From positions 509,441,225 to 509,505,224 of the forward strand of contig NC_058518.1 of assembly GCF_904849725.1 (NCBI RefSeq): a DNA stretch of 64,000 nucleotides, written 5' to 3'. Source of the stretch: Hordeum vulgare subsp. vulgare (lineage: Eukaryota; Streptophyta; Magnoliopsida; Poales; Poaceae). The translations under genes and the position numbers were made by a program. The first letter of the stretch is position 1; each line of letters opens with the position of its first letter. Below are positions 9,676 to 18,459 of this stretch, in pieces. The notes beneath the pieces were generated by a model that saw only the letters and a list, made by a program, of their open reading frames with translations, had not been told where the DNA came from and ran no database searches.

Positions 9676-9821
9676 AAATGTGCCAGAAGACAGGTAACAA
9701 GATGCAGTTTGATAGAGCAACATGTTGTTTAATGCTGGCCGGTGTCACCGTTCATCTATGCTTCCCTCTACAGGATGGCCAAACTATTAACAACAGGCCA
9801 TCCATCCAGTCGTGAAGCAAC
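9676..9821 (-). ncRNA. H/ACA snoRNA E, unit 8
   Basis: Hairpin 2 apical stem carries GATGC and GCAAC, two or more mispairs; hairpin 1 intact. Confidence 0.5.
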
Positions 9822-9916
9822 AAGACATATTCTTCATCACAAACTACAAGTGGAAAAAACATGAAATAAATAGTAAAATTGGCAATTGTTAGGTAGACAA
9901 GATAAAATCAAGCATT

Positions 9917-10006
9917 TCCTCAGTTCAGGTCTCCAAATTGCTTCCGCACCGCACCATGAGATAGCACATCAGAAGAACGAAAGTATTTAGTTTGATCATC
10001 ATAGGA
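9917..10006 (-). ncRNA. Box C/D snoRNA B, unit 8
   Basis: All boxes and both guides intact. Confidence 0.75.
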
Positions 10007-10451
10007 CAGCTGCATCAGGTCCAGTACCAGTTAAAAAAAATCTCAAAAAAAAGTGTCCCTCAGAATGATATCATTCAACAGATAGATAATTTTCAAACAA
10101 GGATAAAAGTATCAAGGATAATCAAAACATCATTTGTTTAGATATAAGGTCACTGGGCAATGATAGAATAGGTGTTCATGAATGGCTGATTTGATTATTT
10201 TTACATGGTTTTTATTCCATCATTTGTGTTGACATTTCTCCAATCATGTTCAGTGTTTTTTCAATCAAAAACATCCGTTCATATTCTTGTAGGGTTATTA
10301 AGCTTTAGTTGCCAACAGTGTACGGCTTTAGAAGTCATTGGATCCATCTGTTGTTCGCACAATGTGGTTGATAAGGTAAACCATGACCTGCTTCAAGTAT
10401 TCACATCAAACGAGAAAGAAAGCAGATTCCAGAACAGATTTATGGGTAATC

Positions 10452-10547
10452 GAAAACATCACAGAGATTCCCATTATAGACGTAGTCTGTCATAACCCTG
10501 AAATTCAGGGTTCTGATGTCCCTTTCTTGCTATCGTCATTTGTTTTC
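10452..10547 (-). ncRNA. Box C/D snoRNA A, unit 8 (box D damaged)
   Basis: Box D reads GTGA instead of CTGA and the D' guide has one mismatch; probably weakly functional or dead. Confidence 0.5.
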
Positions 10548-10619
10548 TTTGATCGACAAACAAGAAATGAAGAAAAAGGTCAATACCAAATTGGGTATGA
10601 GAACCAAATTAACGATAAA

Positions 10620-10770
10620 TAATGTCCTTAATACTACTAGACCAGCTTCAGGGAGGGAAGCAGGAGCCACCCTCTCAGCCAATCTGAAGAGCAAAAGGTT
10701 TACTATCCGAGCAACGCAACACCTCCAATGCCACTGCAATGGCAAAGAGGCTGCCTGAATCGTCGCTCGT
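10620..10770 (-). ncRNA. H/ACA snoRNA C, unit 8 (type A)
   Basis: Stems and boxes as in U13; near the ACA end there is one change (AATACTACTAG on +). Confidence 0.7.
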
Positions 10771-10887
10771 CAAAGAACAATAGTGTTTAATAATTGGAAT
10801 TTAGTTTATGTTCTTAAAACTACTAGACAAGCTTCAAGGAGGGAAGGAGAGCCTCCCCCTCAACTAATCTGAAGAGCAGAAGATTTA

Positions 10888-10989
10888 CTCCCTCCGTCAC
10901 AAAATAAGTGACTTAAAATTAACTCAATTTTATAAAGTTCGTACAAAGTTAAGTCATTTTTAAAATCACTTATATTCAGGCACAGGAAG
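10888..10989. mobile_element. Stowaway-like MITE, unit 8
   Basis: Intact left terminus CTCCCTCCGT; degenerate right terminus GGCACAGGAAG; TA flanks. Confidence 0.7.
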
Positions 10990-11035
10990 TACAAAAGAAA
11001 TAAAATGTTAGTAAATGAAAATATGTAGATGTTAT

Positions 11036-11181
11036 AAATGTGCCAAAAGACAGGTAACAAGACGCTGTTTGATAGAGCGTAGTGTTGTTTAATGCTGGCC
11101 GGTGTCACCGTTCATCTATGCTTCCCTCTACAGGATGGCCAAACTATTAACAACAGGCCATCCATCCAGTCGTGAAGCAAC
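11036..11181 (-). ncRNA. H/ACA snoRNA E, unit 9
   Basis: Hairpin 2 apical stem and loop carry the U6 changes (GCGTA, GACGCT); hairpin 1 and boxes intact. Confidence 0.55.
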
Positions 11182-11282
11182 AAGCACAAGACATGTTCTT
11201 CATCACAAACTACAAGTGGAAAAAACATGAAATAAATAGTAAAATTGGCAATTGTTGGGTACAAAAGATACAATCAAGCATT

Positions 11283-11372
11283 TCCTCAGTTCAGGTCTCC
11301 GAATTGCTTCCACACCGCACCATGAGATAGCACATGAGAAGAACGAAAGTATTTAGTTTGATTATCATAGGA
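11283..11372 (-). ncRNA. Box C/D snoRNA B, unit 9
   Basis: Box C ATGATAA, box D' CTCA; 25S guide shortened by one change at its far end; 18S guide intact. Confidence 0.55.
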
Positions 11373-11849
11373 CAGCTTTAAGCATCAGGTCTAGTACCAG
11401 TTAAAATAAAATAAAAAAATCTCAAAAAACGTGTCCCTCACAGTGATATCGTTCAACGGATAGATAATTTTCAAACAAGGATAATAGTATTAAGCTTCAC
11501 TTGTTTTAACAAGGATAATCAAGACATCATTTGTTTAGATATAAGCGTCACTTGGCAATGATAGAATAGATGTTCATGAATGGCTGATTTGATTATTTTT
11601 ACATGGTTTTTATTCCATCACTTGTGTCAACATTTCTTCAATCATGTTCAGTGTTTTTTCAATCAAAAATATCTGTTCATATTCATGTAGGGTTATTAAG
11701 CTTCAGTTGCCAACATTGTACGGCTTTAGAAGTCATTGGATCCATCTGTTGTTCGCACAATGTGGTTGATAAGGTCAACCATGACCTGCTTCAAGCATTC
11801 ACATCAAACGAGAAAGAAAGCAGATTCCAGCACAGATTTATGGGTAATC

Positions 11850-11945
11850 GAAAACATCAGAGAGATTCCCATTATAGACGTAGTCTATCATAACCCTGAA
11901 ATTCAGGGTTCTCATGTCCGTGTCTTGCTATCGTCATTTGTTTTC
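11850..11945 (-). ncRNA. Box C/D snoRNA A, unit 9
   Basis: Box D and its 25S guide intact; the D' guide has one mismatch (TCCGTG on +). Confidence 0.65.
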
Positions 11946-12017
11946 TTTGATCGACAAAAAAGAAATGAAGAAAAAGGTCAATACCAAATTGAGTATGAGA
12001 ACCAAATTAACGATAAA

Positions 12018-12159
12018 TAATGTCCTTAAAACTACTAGACCAGCTTCAGGGAGGGAAGCAGGAGCCACCCTCTCAACCAATCAGAAGAGCACAATCCGAG
12101 CAACGCAACACCTCCAATGCCACCTCAATGGCAAAGAGGCTGCCTGAATCGTCGCTCGT
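12018..12159 (-). ncRNA. H/ACA snoRNA C, unit 9 (type B, box H deleted)
   Basis: Carries the same 9-nt deletion of box H as the other type B copies, with additional substitutions in hairpin 2 and the loop of hairpin 1. Confidence 0.45.
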
Positions 12160-12270
12160 CACAGAACAATAGTGTTTTATAAATGGAATTAGTTTATGTT
12201 CTTAAGACTACTAGACAAGCTTCAAGGAGGGAAGCAGCCCCCTCAACTAATCTGAAGAGCAGAAGATTTA

Positions 12271-12371
12271 CTACATACGTTACAAAATAAGTGACTTAAA
12301 ATTAACTCAATTTTATAAAGTTCGTACAAAGTTAAGTTATTTTTAAATCACTTATTTTCAGGCGGAGGAAG
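12271..12371. mobile_element. Stowaway-like MITE, unit 9
   Basis: Left terminus CTACATACGT, right terminus GCGGAGGAAG, TA flanks. Confidence 0.65.
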
Positions 12372-12416
12372 TACAAAAGAAATATAATGTTAGTAATCAA
12401 AATATGTAGATGTTAT

Positions 12417-12562
12417 AAATGTGCCAGAAGACAGGTAACAAGACGCAGTTTGATAGAGCGGCATGTTGTTTAATGCTGGCCGGTGTCACCGTTCATCTAT
12501 GCTTCCCTCTACAGGATGGCCAAACTATTAACAACAGGCCATCCATCCAGTCGTGAAGCAAC
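12417..12562 (-). ncRNA. H/ACA snoRNA E, unit 10
   Basis: One change (GCGGC on +) in the apical stem of hairpin 2; everything else as in U3. Confidence 0.6.
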
Positions 12563-12657
12563 AAGACATATTCTTCATCACAAACTAAAAGTGGAAAAAA
12601 CATGAAATAAATAGTAAAATTGGCAATTGTTAGGTACAAAAGATACAATCAAGCATT

Positions 12658-12747
12658 TCCTCAGTTCAGGTCTCCAAATTGCTTCCGCACCGCACCATGA
12701 GATAGCACATCAGAAGAACAAAAGTATTTAGTTTGATCATCATAGGA
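12658..12747 (-). ncRNA. Box C/D snoRNA B, unit 10
   Basis: Boxes C, D' and D and the 25S guide intact; 18S guide has one mismatch (AAGAACA on +), also found in U2. Confidence 0.65.
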
Positions 12748-13196
12748 CAGCTTTAAGCATCAGGTCCAGTACCAGTTAAAAAAAATTCTCAAAAAAAGTG
12801 TCCCTCAGAGTGATATCATTCAACAGATAGATAATTTTCAAACAAGGATAATAGTATCAAGGATAATCAAAACATCATTTGTTTAGATATAAGGTCCGTG
12901 GGCAATGATAGAATAGGTGTTCATGAATGGCTGATTTGATTATTTTTACATGGTGTTTATTCCATCATTTGTGTCGACATTTCTTCAATCATGTTCAGTG
13001 TTTTTTCAATCAAAAATATGTGTTCATATTCATGTAGGGTTATTAAGCTTCAGTTCCCAACATTGTACGGCTTTAGAAGTCATTGGATCCATCTGTTGTT
13101 CGCACAATGTGGTTGATAAGGTCAACCATGACCTGCTTCAAGCATTCACAACAAACGAGAAAGAAAGCAGATTCCAGAACAGATTTATGGGTAATC

Positions 13197-13292
13197 GGAA
13201 ACATCAGAGAGATTCCCATTATAGACGTAGTCTGTCATAACCCTGAAATTCAGGGTTCTCATGTCCCTGTCTTGCTATCGTCATTTGTTTTC
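13197..13292 (-). ncRNA. Box C/D snoRNA A, unit 10
   Basis: Boxes and both guides intact; terminal stem has one mispair (as U11). Confidence 0.7.
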
Positions 13293-13364
13293 TTTGATCG
13301 ACAAACAAGAAATGAAGAAAAAGGTCAATACCAAATTGGGTATGAGAACCAAATTAACGATAAA

Positions 13365-13515
13365 TAATGTCCTTAAAACTACTAGACCAGCTTCAGGGAG
13401 GGAAGCACGAGCCACCCTCTCAGCCAATCTGAAGAGCAAAAGGTTTACTATCCGAGCAACGCAACACCTCCAATGCCACTGCAATGGCAAAGAGGCTGCC
13501 TGAATCGTCGCTCGT
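13365..13515 (-). ncRNA. H/ACA snoRNA C, unit 10 (type A)
   Basis: Both stems, box H and box ACA as in the unit 13 copy; one change in the apical part of hairpin 2. Confidence 0.7.
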
Positions 13516-13632
13516 CAAAGAACAATAGTGTTTAATAATTGGAATTTAGTTTATGTTCTTAAAACTACTAGACAAGCTTCAAGGAGGGAAGGAGAGCCTC
13601 CCCCTCAACTTTTCTGAAGAGCAGAAGATTTA

Positions 13633-13734
13633 CTCCCTCCGTCACAAAATAAGTGACTTAAAATTAACTCAATTTTATAAAGTTTGTACAAAGTTAAGTC
13701 ATTTTTAAAATCACTTATATTCAGGCACAGGAAG
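13633..13734. mobile_element. Stowaway-like MITE, unit 10
   Basis: Left terminus CTCCCTCCGT intact, right terminus degenerate; TA on both sides. Confidence 0.7.
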
Positions 13735-13780
13735 TACAAAAGAAATAAAATGTTAGTAAATAAAAATATGTAGATGTTAT

Positions 13781-13926
13781 AAATGTGCCAAAAGACAGGT
13801 AACAAGACGCAGTTTGATAGAGCGGCATGTAGTTTAATGCTGGCCGGTGTCACCGTTCATCTATGCTTCCCTCTACAGGATGGCCAAACTATTAACAACA
13901 GGCCATCCATCCAGTCGTGAAGCAAC
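13781..13926 (-). ncRNA. H/ACA snoRNA E, unit 11
   Basis: Hairpin 1 and both boxes intact; hairpin 2 apical stem carries the U7/U10 change plus one more base change beside it. Confidence 0.5.
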
Positions 13927-14027
13927 AAGCACAAGACATGTTCTTCATCACAAACTACAAGTGGAAAAAACATGAAATAAATAGTAAAATTGGCAATTGT
14001 TGGGTACAAAAGATACAATCAAGCATT

Positions 14028-14117
14028 TCCTCAGTTCAGGTCTCCAAATTGCTTCCACACCGCACTATGAGATAGCACATGAGAAGAACGAAAGTATTTA
14101 GTTTGATTATCATAGGA
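14028..14117 (-). ncRNA. Box C/D snoRNA B, unit 11
   Basis: Box C is ATGATAA and box D' is CTCA, as in U6 and U9; both guides are unchanged. The altered D' should weaken 18S guiding. Confidence 0.6.
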
Positions 14118-14593
14118 CAGCTTTAAGCATCAGGTCTAGTACCAGTTAAAATAAAATAAAAAATCTCAAAAAACGTGTCCCTCACAGTGATATCGTTCAA
14201 CGGATAGATAATTTTCAAACAAGGATAATAGTATTAAGCTTCACTTGTTTTAACAAGGATAATCAAGACATCATTTGTTTAGATATAAGCGTCACTTGGC
14301 AATGATAGAATAGGTGTTCATGAATGGCTGATTTGATTATTTTTACATGGTTTTTATTCCATCACTTGTGTCAACATTTCTTCAATCATGTTCAGAGTTT
14401 TTTCAATCAAAAATATCTGTTCATATTCATGTAGGGTTATTAAGCTTCAGTTGCCAACATTGTACGGCTTTAGAAGTCATTGGATCCATCTGTTGTTCGC
14501 ACAATGTGGTTGATAAGGTCAACCATGACCTGCTTCAAGCATTCACATCAAACGAGAAAGAAAGCAGATTCCAGAACAGATTTATGGGTAATC

Positions 14594-14689
14594 GGAAACA
14601 TCAGAGAGATTCCCATTATAGACGTAGTCTGTCATAACCCTGAAATTCAGGGTTCTGATGTCCCTGTCTTGCTATCGTCATTTGTTTTC
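14594..14689 (-). ncRNA. Box C/D snoRNA A, unit 11
   Basis: Boxes and both 25S guides intact; one base change (GAAAACA to GGAAACA on +) weakens the terminal stem, shared with U10. Confidence 0.7.
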
Positions 14690-14761
14690 TTTGATCGACA
14701 AACAAGAAATGAAGAAAAAGGTCAATACCAAATTGAGTATGAGAACCAAATTAACGATAAA

Positions 14762-14903
14762 TAATGTCCTTAAAACTACTAGACCAGCTTCAGGGAGGGA
14801 AGCAGGAGCCACCCTCTCAGCCAATCTGAAGAGCAAAATCCGAGCAACGCAACACCTCCAATGCCACTTCAATGGCAAAGAGGCTGCCTGAATCATCGCT
14901 CGT
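14762..14903 (-). ncRNA. H/ACA snoRNA C, unit 11 (type B, box H deleted)
   Basis: A 9-nt deletion removes box H and the 5' side of the lower stem of hairpin 2. Lower stem of hairpin 1 keeps pairing because C-to-T creates a G-U pair. Probably not a functional H/ACA RNA. Confidence 0.5.
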
Positions 14904-15014
14904 CACAGTACAATAGTGTTTTATAAATGGAATTAGTTTATGTTCTTAAGACTACTAGACAAGCTTCAAGGAGGGAAGCAGCCCCCTCAACTAATCTGAA
15001 GAGCAAAAGATTTA

Positions 15015-15115
15015 CTACATACGTTACAAAATAAGTGACTTAAAATTAACACAATTTTATAAAGTTCGTACAAAGTTAAGTTATTTTCAAATAACTTATT
15101 TTCAGGCGGAGGAAG
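15015..15115. mobile_element. Stowaway-like MITE, unit 11
   Basis: Left terminus decayed to CTACATACGT; flanked by TA. Identical context to U4. The stretch just left of it is the box-ACA half of snoRNA D. Confidence 0.65.
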
Positions 15116-15160
15116 TACAAAAGAAATATAATGTGAGTAATCAAAATATGTAGATGTTAT

Positions 15161-15306
15161 AAATGTGCCAGAAGACACGTAACAAGATGCAGTTTGATAG
15201 AGCGACATGTTGTTTAATGCTGGCCGGTGTCACCGTTCATCTATGCTTCCCTCTACAGGATGGCCAAACTATTAACAACAGGCCATCCATCCAGTCGTGA
15301 AGCAAC
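15161..15306 (-). ncRNA. H/ACA snoRNA E, unit 12
   Basis: Boxes H and ACA and hairpin 1 intact; apical stem of hairpin 2 has two changes (GATGC and GCGAC), the same as U5, so it pairs poorly. Confidence 0.5.
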
Positions 15307-15401
15307 AAGACATATTCTTCATCACAAACTACAAGTGGAAAAAACATGAAATAAATAGTAAAATTGGCAATTGTTAGGTACAAAAGATACAATCAAGCAT
15401 T

Positions 15402-15491
15402 TCCTCAGTTCAGGTCTCCAAATTGCTTCCGCACCGCACCATGAGATAGCACATCAGAAGAACGAAAGTATTTAGTTTGATCATCATAGGA
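15402..15491 (-). ncRNA. Box C/D snoRNA B, unit 12
   Basis: Boxes C, D' and D and both guides (18S and 25S) are intact, as in U3, U4, U5, U7 and U8. Confidence 0.75.
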
Positions 15492-15940
15492 CAGCTGCAT
15501 CAGGTCCAGTACCAGTTAAAATTAAAAAAATCTCAAAAAAAGTGTCCCTCAGAATGATATCATTCAACAGATAGATAATTTTCAAACAAGGATAATAGTA
15601 TCAAGGATAATCAAAACATCATTTGTTTAGATATAAGGTCACTGGGCAATGATAGAATAGGTGTTCATGAATGGCTGATTTGATTGTTTTTACATGGTTT
15701 TTATTCCATCATTTGTGTTGACATTTCTCCAATCATGTTCAGTGTTTTTTCAATCAAAAACATCCGTTCATATTCTTGTAGGGTTATTAAGCTTTAGTTG
15801 CCAACAGTGTACGGCTTTAGAAGTCATTGGATCCATCTGTTGTTCGCACAATGTGGTTGATAAGGTAAACCATGACCTGCTTCAAGTATTCACATCAAAC
15901 GAGAAAGAAAGCAGATTCCAGAACAGATTTATGGGTAATC

Positions 15941-16036
15941 GAAAACATCAGAGAGATTCCCATTATAGACGTAGTCTGTCATAACCCTGAAATTCAGGGT
16001 TCTGATGTCCCTGTCTTGCTATCGTCATTTGTTTTC
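15941..16036 (-). ncRNA. Box C/D snoRNA A, unit 12
   Basis: Boxes, both 25S guides, 7-bp terminal stem and internal hairpin all intact; matches the U4 and U5 copies by eye. Confidence 0.75.
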
Positions 16037-16108
16037 TTTGATCGACAAACAAGAAATGAAGAAAAAGGTCAATACCAAATTGGGTATGAGAACCAAATTA
16101 ACGATAAA

Positions 16109-16208
16109 TAATGTCCTTAAGACTACTAGACCAGCTTCAGGGAGAACCAAATAACGATAAATAATGTCCTTAAGACTACTAGACCAGCTTCAAGGAGGGA
16201 AGCATTGC
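16109..16208 (-). pseudogene. Fused snoRNA C/D remnant at the U12-U13 junction
   Basis: The 3' third of snoRNA C is followed directly, after a short ACCAAATAACGATAA segment, by a second ACA-end segment with the character of snoRNA D and then by a truncated MITE. Hairpin 1 of C and the C-D spacer are missing, explaining the 1.17-kb unit step. Neither H/ACA RNA can be complete here. Confidence 0.7.
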
Positions 16209-16288
16209 CTCCCTACACAATAAGTGACTTAAAATTAACTCAATTTTATAAAGTTTTGTATAAATCACTTATTTTCGTGCGAAGGAAG
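16209..16288. mobile_element. Truncated Stowaway-like MITE, unit 12
   Basis: Same element as in other units but about 20 bp shorter after an internal deletion; its right terminus (GCGAAGGAAG) is closer to the inverted left terminus than in most other copies. Confidence 0.65.
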
Positions 16289-16333
16289 AATAAAAAAATA
16301 AAATGTTAGTAAATAAAAATATGTAGATGTTAT

Positions 16334-16480
16334 CCATGTGCCAGAAGACAGGTAACAAGACGCAGTTTGATAGAGCGTCATGTTGTTTAATGCTGGCCAG
16401 TGTCACCGGTTCATCTATGCTTCCCTCTACAGGATGGCCAAACTATTGACAACAGGCCATCCATCCAGTCGTGAAGCAAC
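16334..16480 (-). ncRNA. H/ACA snoRNA E, unit 13
   Basis: Both hairpin stems and boxes H and ACA are intact; one extra base sits next to box H. Apical stem GACGC/GCGTC of hairpin 2 is preserved. Confidence 0.65.
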
Positions 16481-16581
16481 AAGCACAAAACATGTTCTTC
16501 ATCACAAACTACAAGTGGAAAAAACATAAAATAAATAGTAAAATTGGTAATTGTTGGGTACAAAAGATACAATTAAGCATT

Positions 16582-16671
16582 TCCTCAGTTCAGGTCTCCA
16601 AATTGCTTCCACACCGCGCCATGAGATAGCACATCAGAAGAACAAAACTATTAAGTTTGATCATCATAGGA
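16582..16671 (-). ncRNA. Box C/D snoRNA B, unit 13
   Basis: Boxes C (ATGATGA), D' and D are intact and the 25S guide is unchanged, but the 18S guide carries two changes, so only the 25S function seems preserved. Confidence 0.6.
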
Positions 16672-17144
16672 CAGCTTTAAGCATGAGGTCCAGTACAAGT
16701 TAAAATAAAATAAAAATTATCAAAAGTGTCCCTCAGAGTGATATCATTGGACGGATAGATAAATTTCAAACAAGGATAATAGTATTAAGCTTCACTTGTT
16801 TTATCAAGTATAATCAGGACATCATTTGTTTAGATATAAGCATCACTGGGCAATTGTAGAATAGGTGTTCATGAATGGCTGATTTGATTATTTTTACATG
16901 GTTTTTATTCCATCACTTGTGTCGACATTTCTCCAATCATGTTCAGTGTTTTTTCAATCAAAAAGATCCGTTCATATTGATGTAGGGTTATTAAACTTCA
17001 ATTGCCAACACTATACGGCTTTAGAAGCCATTAGATCCATCTGTTGTTCGCACAATGTGGTTGATAAGGTCAACCATGACCTGCTTCAAGTATTCACATC
17101 AATCGAGAAAGAAAGCAGATTCCAGAACAGATTTATGGGTAATC

Positions 17145-17240
17145 GAAAACATCAGAGAGATTCCCATTATAGACGTAGTCTGTCATAACCCTGAAATTCA
17201 GGGTTCTGATGTCCCTGTCTTGATATCGTCATTTGTTTTC
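17145..17240 (-). ncRNA. Box C/D snoRNA A, unit 13
   Basis: Box D CTGA, both 25S guides and the terminal stem are intact; one base differs just outside the guide near box C. Promoter-proximal copy of A. Confidence 0.75.
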
Positions 17241-17312
17241 TTTGATCAACAAACAAGAAATGAAGAAAAAGGTCAATACCAAATTGGGTATGAGAACCAA
17301 ATTAACGATATA

Positions 17313-17463
17313 TAATGTCCTTAAGACTACTAGACCAGCTTCAGGGAGGGAAGCAGGAGCCACCCTCTCAGCCAATCTGAAGAGCAAAAGGTTTACTATC
17401 CGAGCAACGCAACACCTCCAATGCCACTGCAATGGCAAAGAGGCTGCCTGAATCGTCGCTCGT
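17313..17463 (-). ncRNA. H/ACA snoRNA C, unit 13 (type A, reference copy)
   Basis: Minus-strand layout: lower stem of hairpin 1 pairs 17454-17462 with 17401-17409 (9 pairs, one G-U). The upper stem has CCTC/GAGG and TGCCA/TGGCA around a short loop. Box H ATAGTA is at 17394-17399, 15 nt below the pocket. Hairpin 2 can form an 8-pair upper stem (GATTGGCT with AGCTGGTC, three G-U), a 14-nt pocket-to-ACA distance, a CCTT/AAGG lower stem, and box ACA at 17316-17318 three nt from the end. These distances match the known H/ACA rule of 14-16 nt. The rRNA or snRNA target is not identified. Confidence 0.7.
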
Positions 17464-17499
17464 CACAAAACTACAATGTTTTACAAAGGAAAACTAAGT

Positions 17500-17650
17500 T
17501 GATGTCCTTAAGACTACTAGACCAGCTTCAAGGAGGGAAGCAGTGCCTCCCCCTCAGCTAATCTGAAGAGCAGAAGATTTAGTCTCCGAGCAACGCAACA
17601 CCTCCATTGCCATTGAATCGGACAAAGGGGCTGCCTGAATCGTCGCTCGT
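17500..17650 (-). ncRNA. H/ACA snoRNA D, only complete copy (promoter-proximal)
   Basis: On the minus strand the molecule starts with a hairpin whose 9-bp lower stem (CGAGCGACG with CGTTGCTCG, one G-U pair) closes at 17641-17649. It is followed by hinge box H AGACTA, a second hairpin, and box ACA (complement at 17503-17505) three nt before the end. It is a paralogue of snoRNA C, sharing lower stem and 3' half. In other units the same gene is cut by a MITE at its box H and lacks hairpin 1, so this edge copy preserves the ancestral form. Targets not identified. Confidence 0.65.
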
Positions 17651-18337
17651 TGGGTCTCTTTTATTAGACCACAAATAAGGAACAAAAAAACAGTGGCTTA
17701 GACATAAATTGAATGTCAGCAAATGATTCCATCTCACAGAAAAGAGAGTTTGAAGCAAGATGATTGAAGAACAATCTGCTTGGTAGTGTCCGAAGGCAAA
17801 CTTGGTAGACACAGCACGGGAATGGCTGTCCATCCATAGGTCCCTCGGATGCAAAACAAAAAGAAATGAAGTTTGAAACTAGTAGTTTGATAAAAGATGT
17901 ATCCGCGGCAACAGATGTGACAGAACCAGGAAAATCACACACCCACAAAATCCACGGCGTCTCGTCACTGTGCGAAGATTAGAAATTTGTTAGAGAGGCC
18001 TCAACGAGGGAGATTCAACACCTCTCTGCTGGGATCTTCGCCGTAACCAGAACAAAAACCTACGAAGCTTGCAAGAACACATGTTTGGATCGAGAGAAAA
18101 GAAAACTGAGTCTGAAACAAGAAGGGGCGATCTGGCTGGATGGATGCTCGGTGAATACGAACCAGTAGTAATGGTGAGCATCACGCCGCCGCCGTCCAAG
18201 GCGGCGGATCAATAGAAACTAGCTCTTCATCGCATCGATAATACTACCAGGAACCAACGAGAAAAGAAGAAGAGGCGAAAGAAAAGAAAAGGCAAATGGC
18301 GATGGAAGGAGCGCTGGCGGCGGCTGCGGGGTGGTGA
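17651..18337 (-). other. Probable leader between promoter and first snoRNA
   Basis: This single-copy stretch separates the promoter motifs from the first H/ACA candidate. On the minus strand it opens with a pyrimidine-rich, GCC-rich segment typical of a plant 5' leader and contains only short frames (under 95 codons) without recognisable domains. I infer a non-coding 5' leader of the snoRNA precursor; introns are possible but I cannot place splice sites. Confidence 0.45.
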
Positions 18338-18459
18338 TTAGGGTTCGTTCACCGGATCGTATAAATAGAGGAGGGAGGGGTTCGTAGGAACAATGGGCTG
18401 GGTATAGAGTGTTGGGCCTGTCCAAGGGCCGGGGAGAAAGAAAGGGCCAGCGTTGGGCT
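18338..18459 (-). promoter_or_regulatory. snoRNA-type promoter: site II motifs, TATA-like box, telo-box
   Basis: Three site II motifs TGGGCY are seen on the + strand at 18394-18399, 18413-18418 and 18454-18459. A TATA-like box (TATTTATA on the minus strand) lies at 18360-18367 and a telo-box variant (GAACCCTAA on the minus strand) at 18338-18346. Site II plus telo-box is the known signature of plant snoRNA and ribosomal-protein gene promoters. The order fits leftward transcription starting near 18,330 into the array. A + strand reading (TATAAATAG) is possible, but no gene follows on that side. Confidence 0.7.

Larger units (their letters stand above)
1..17465 (-). repeat. Tandem array of 13 snoRNA-cluster units
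   Basis: Thirteen head-to-tail units are visible. The box ACA ends of successive E snoRNA copies begin at 21, 1417, 2811, 4207, 5586, 6950, 8329, 9676, 11036, 12417, 13781, 15161 and 16334, so most units are 1.35-1.40 kb and the U12-U13 step is shortened to 1.17 kb by a deletion. Position 1 already lies inside a unit, so the array continues to the left. The minus strand of each unit shows the order D, C, A, B, E of small RNA candidates plus a MITE. The + strand frames of 96 codons recur only because the DNA recurs: they lack any recognisable domain and overlap snoRNA A. Units fall into linked sequence types (see findings). Confidence 0.96.

Noticed and set aside
18360..18367. TATAAATA as a rightward (+ strand) promoter
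   Set aside because: No gene follows for several kilobases on +, while site II and telo-box order fits leftward transcription.
18219..18425. Minus-strand frame starting MDRPN as a gene
   Set aside because: It begins upstream of the TATA-like box and spans promoter and leader; composition is that of a 5' region, not a protein.
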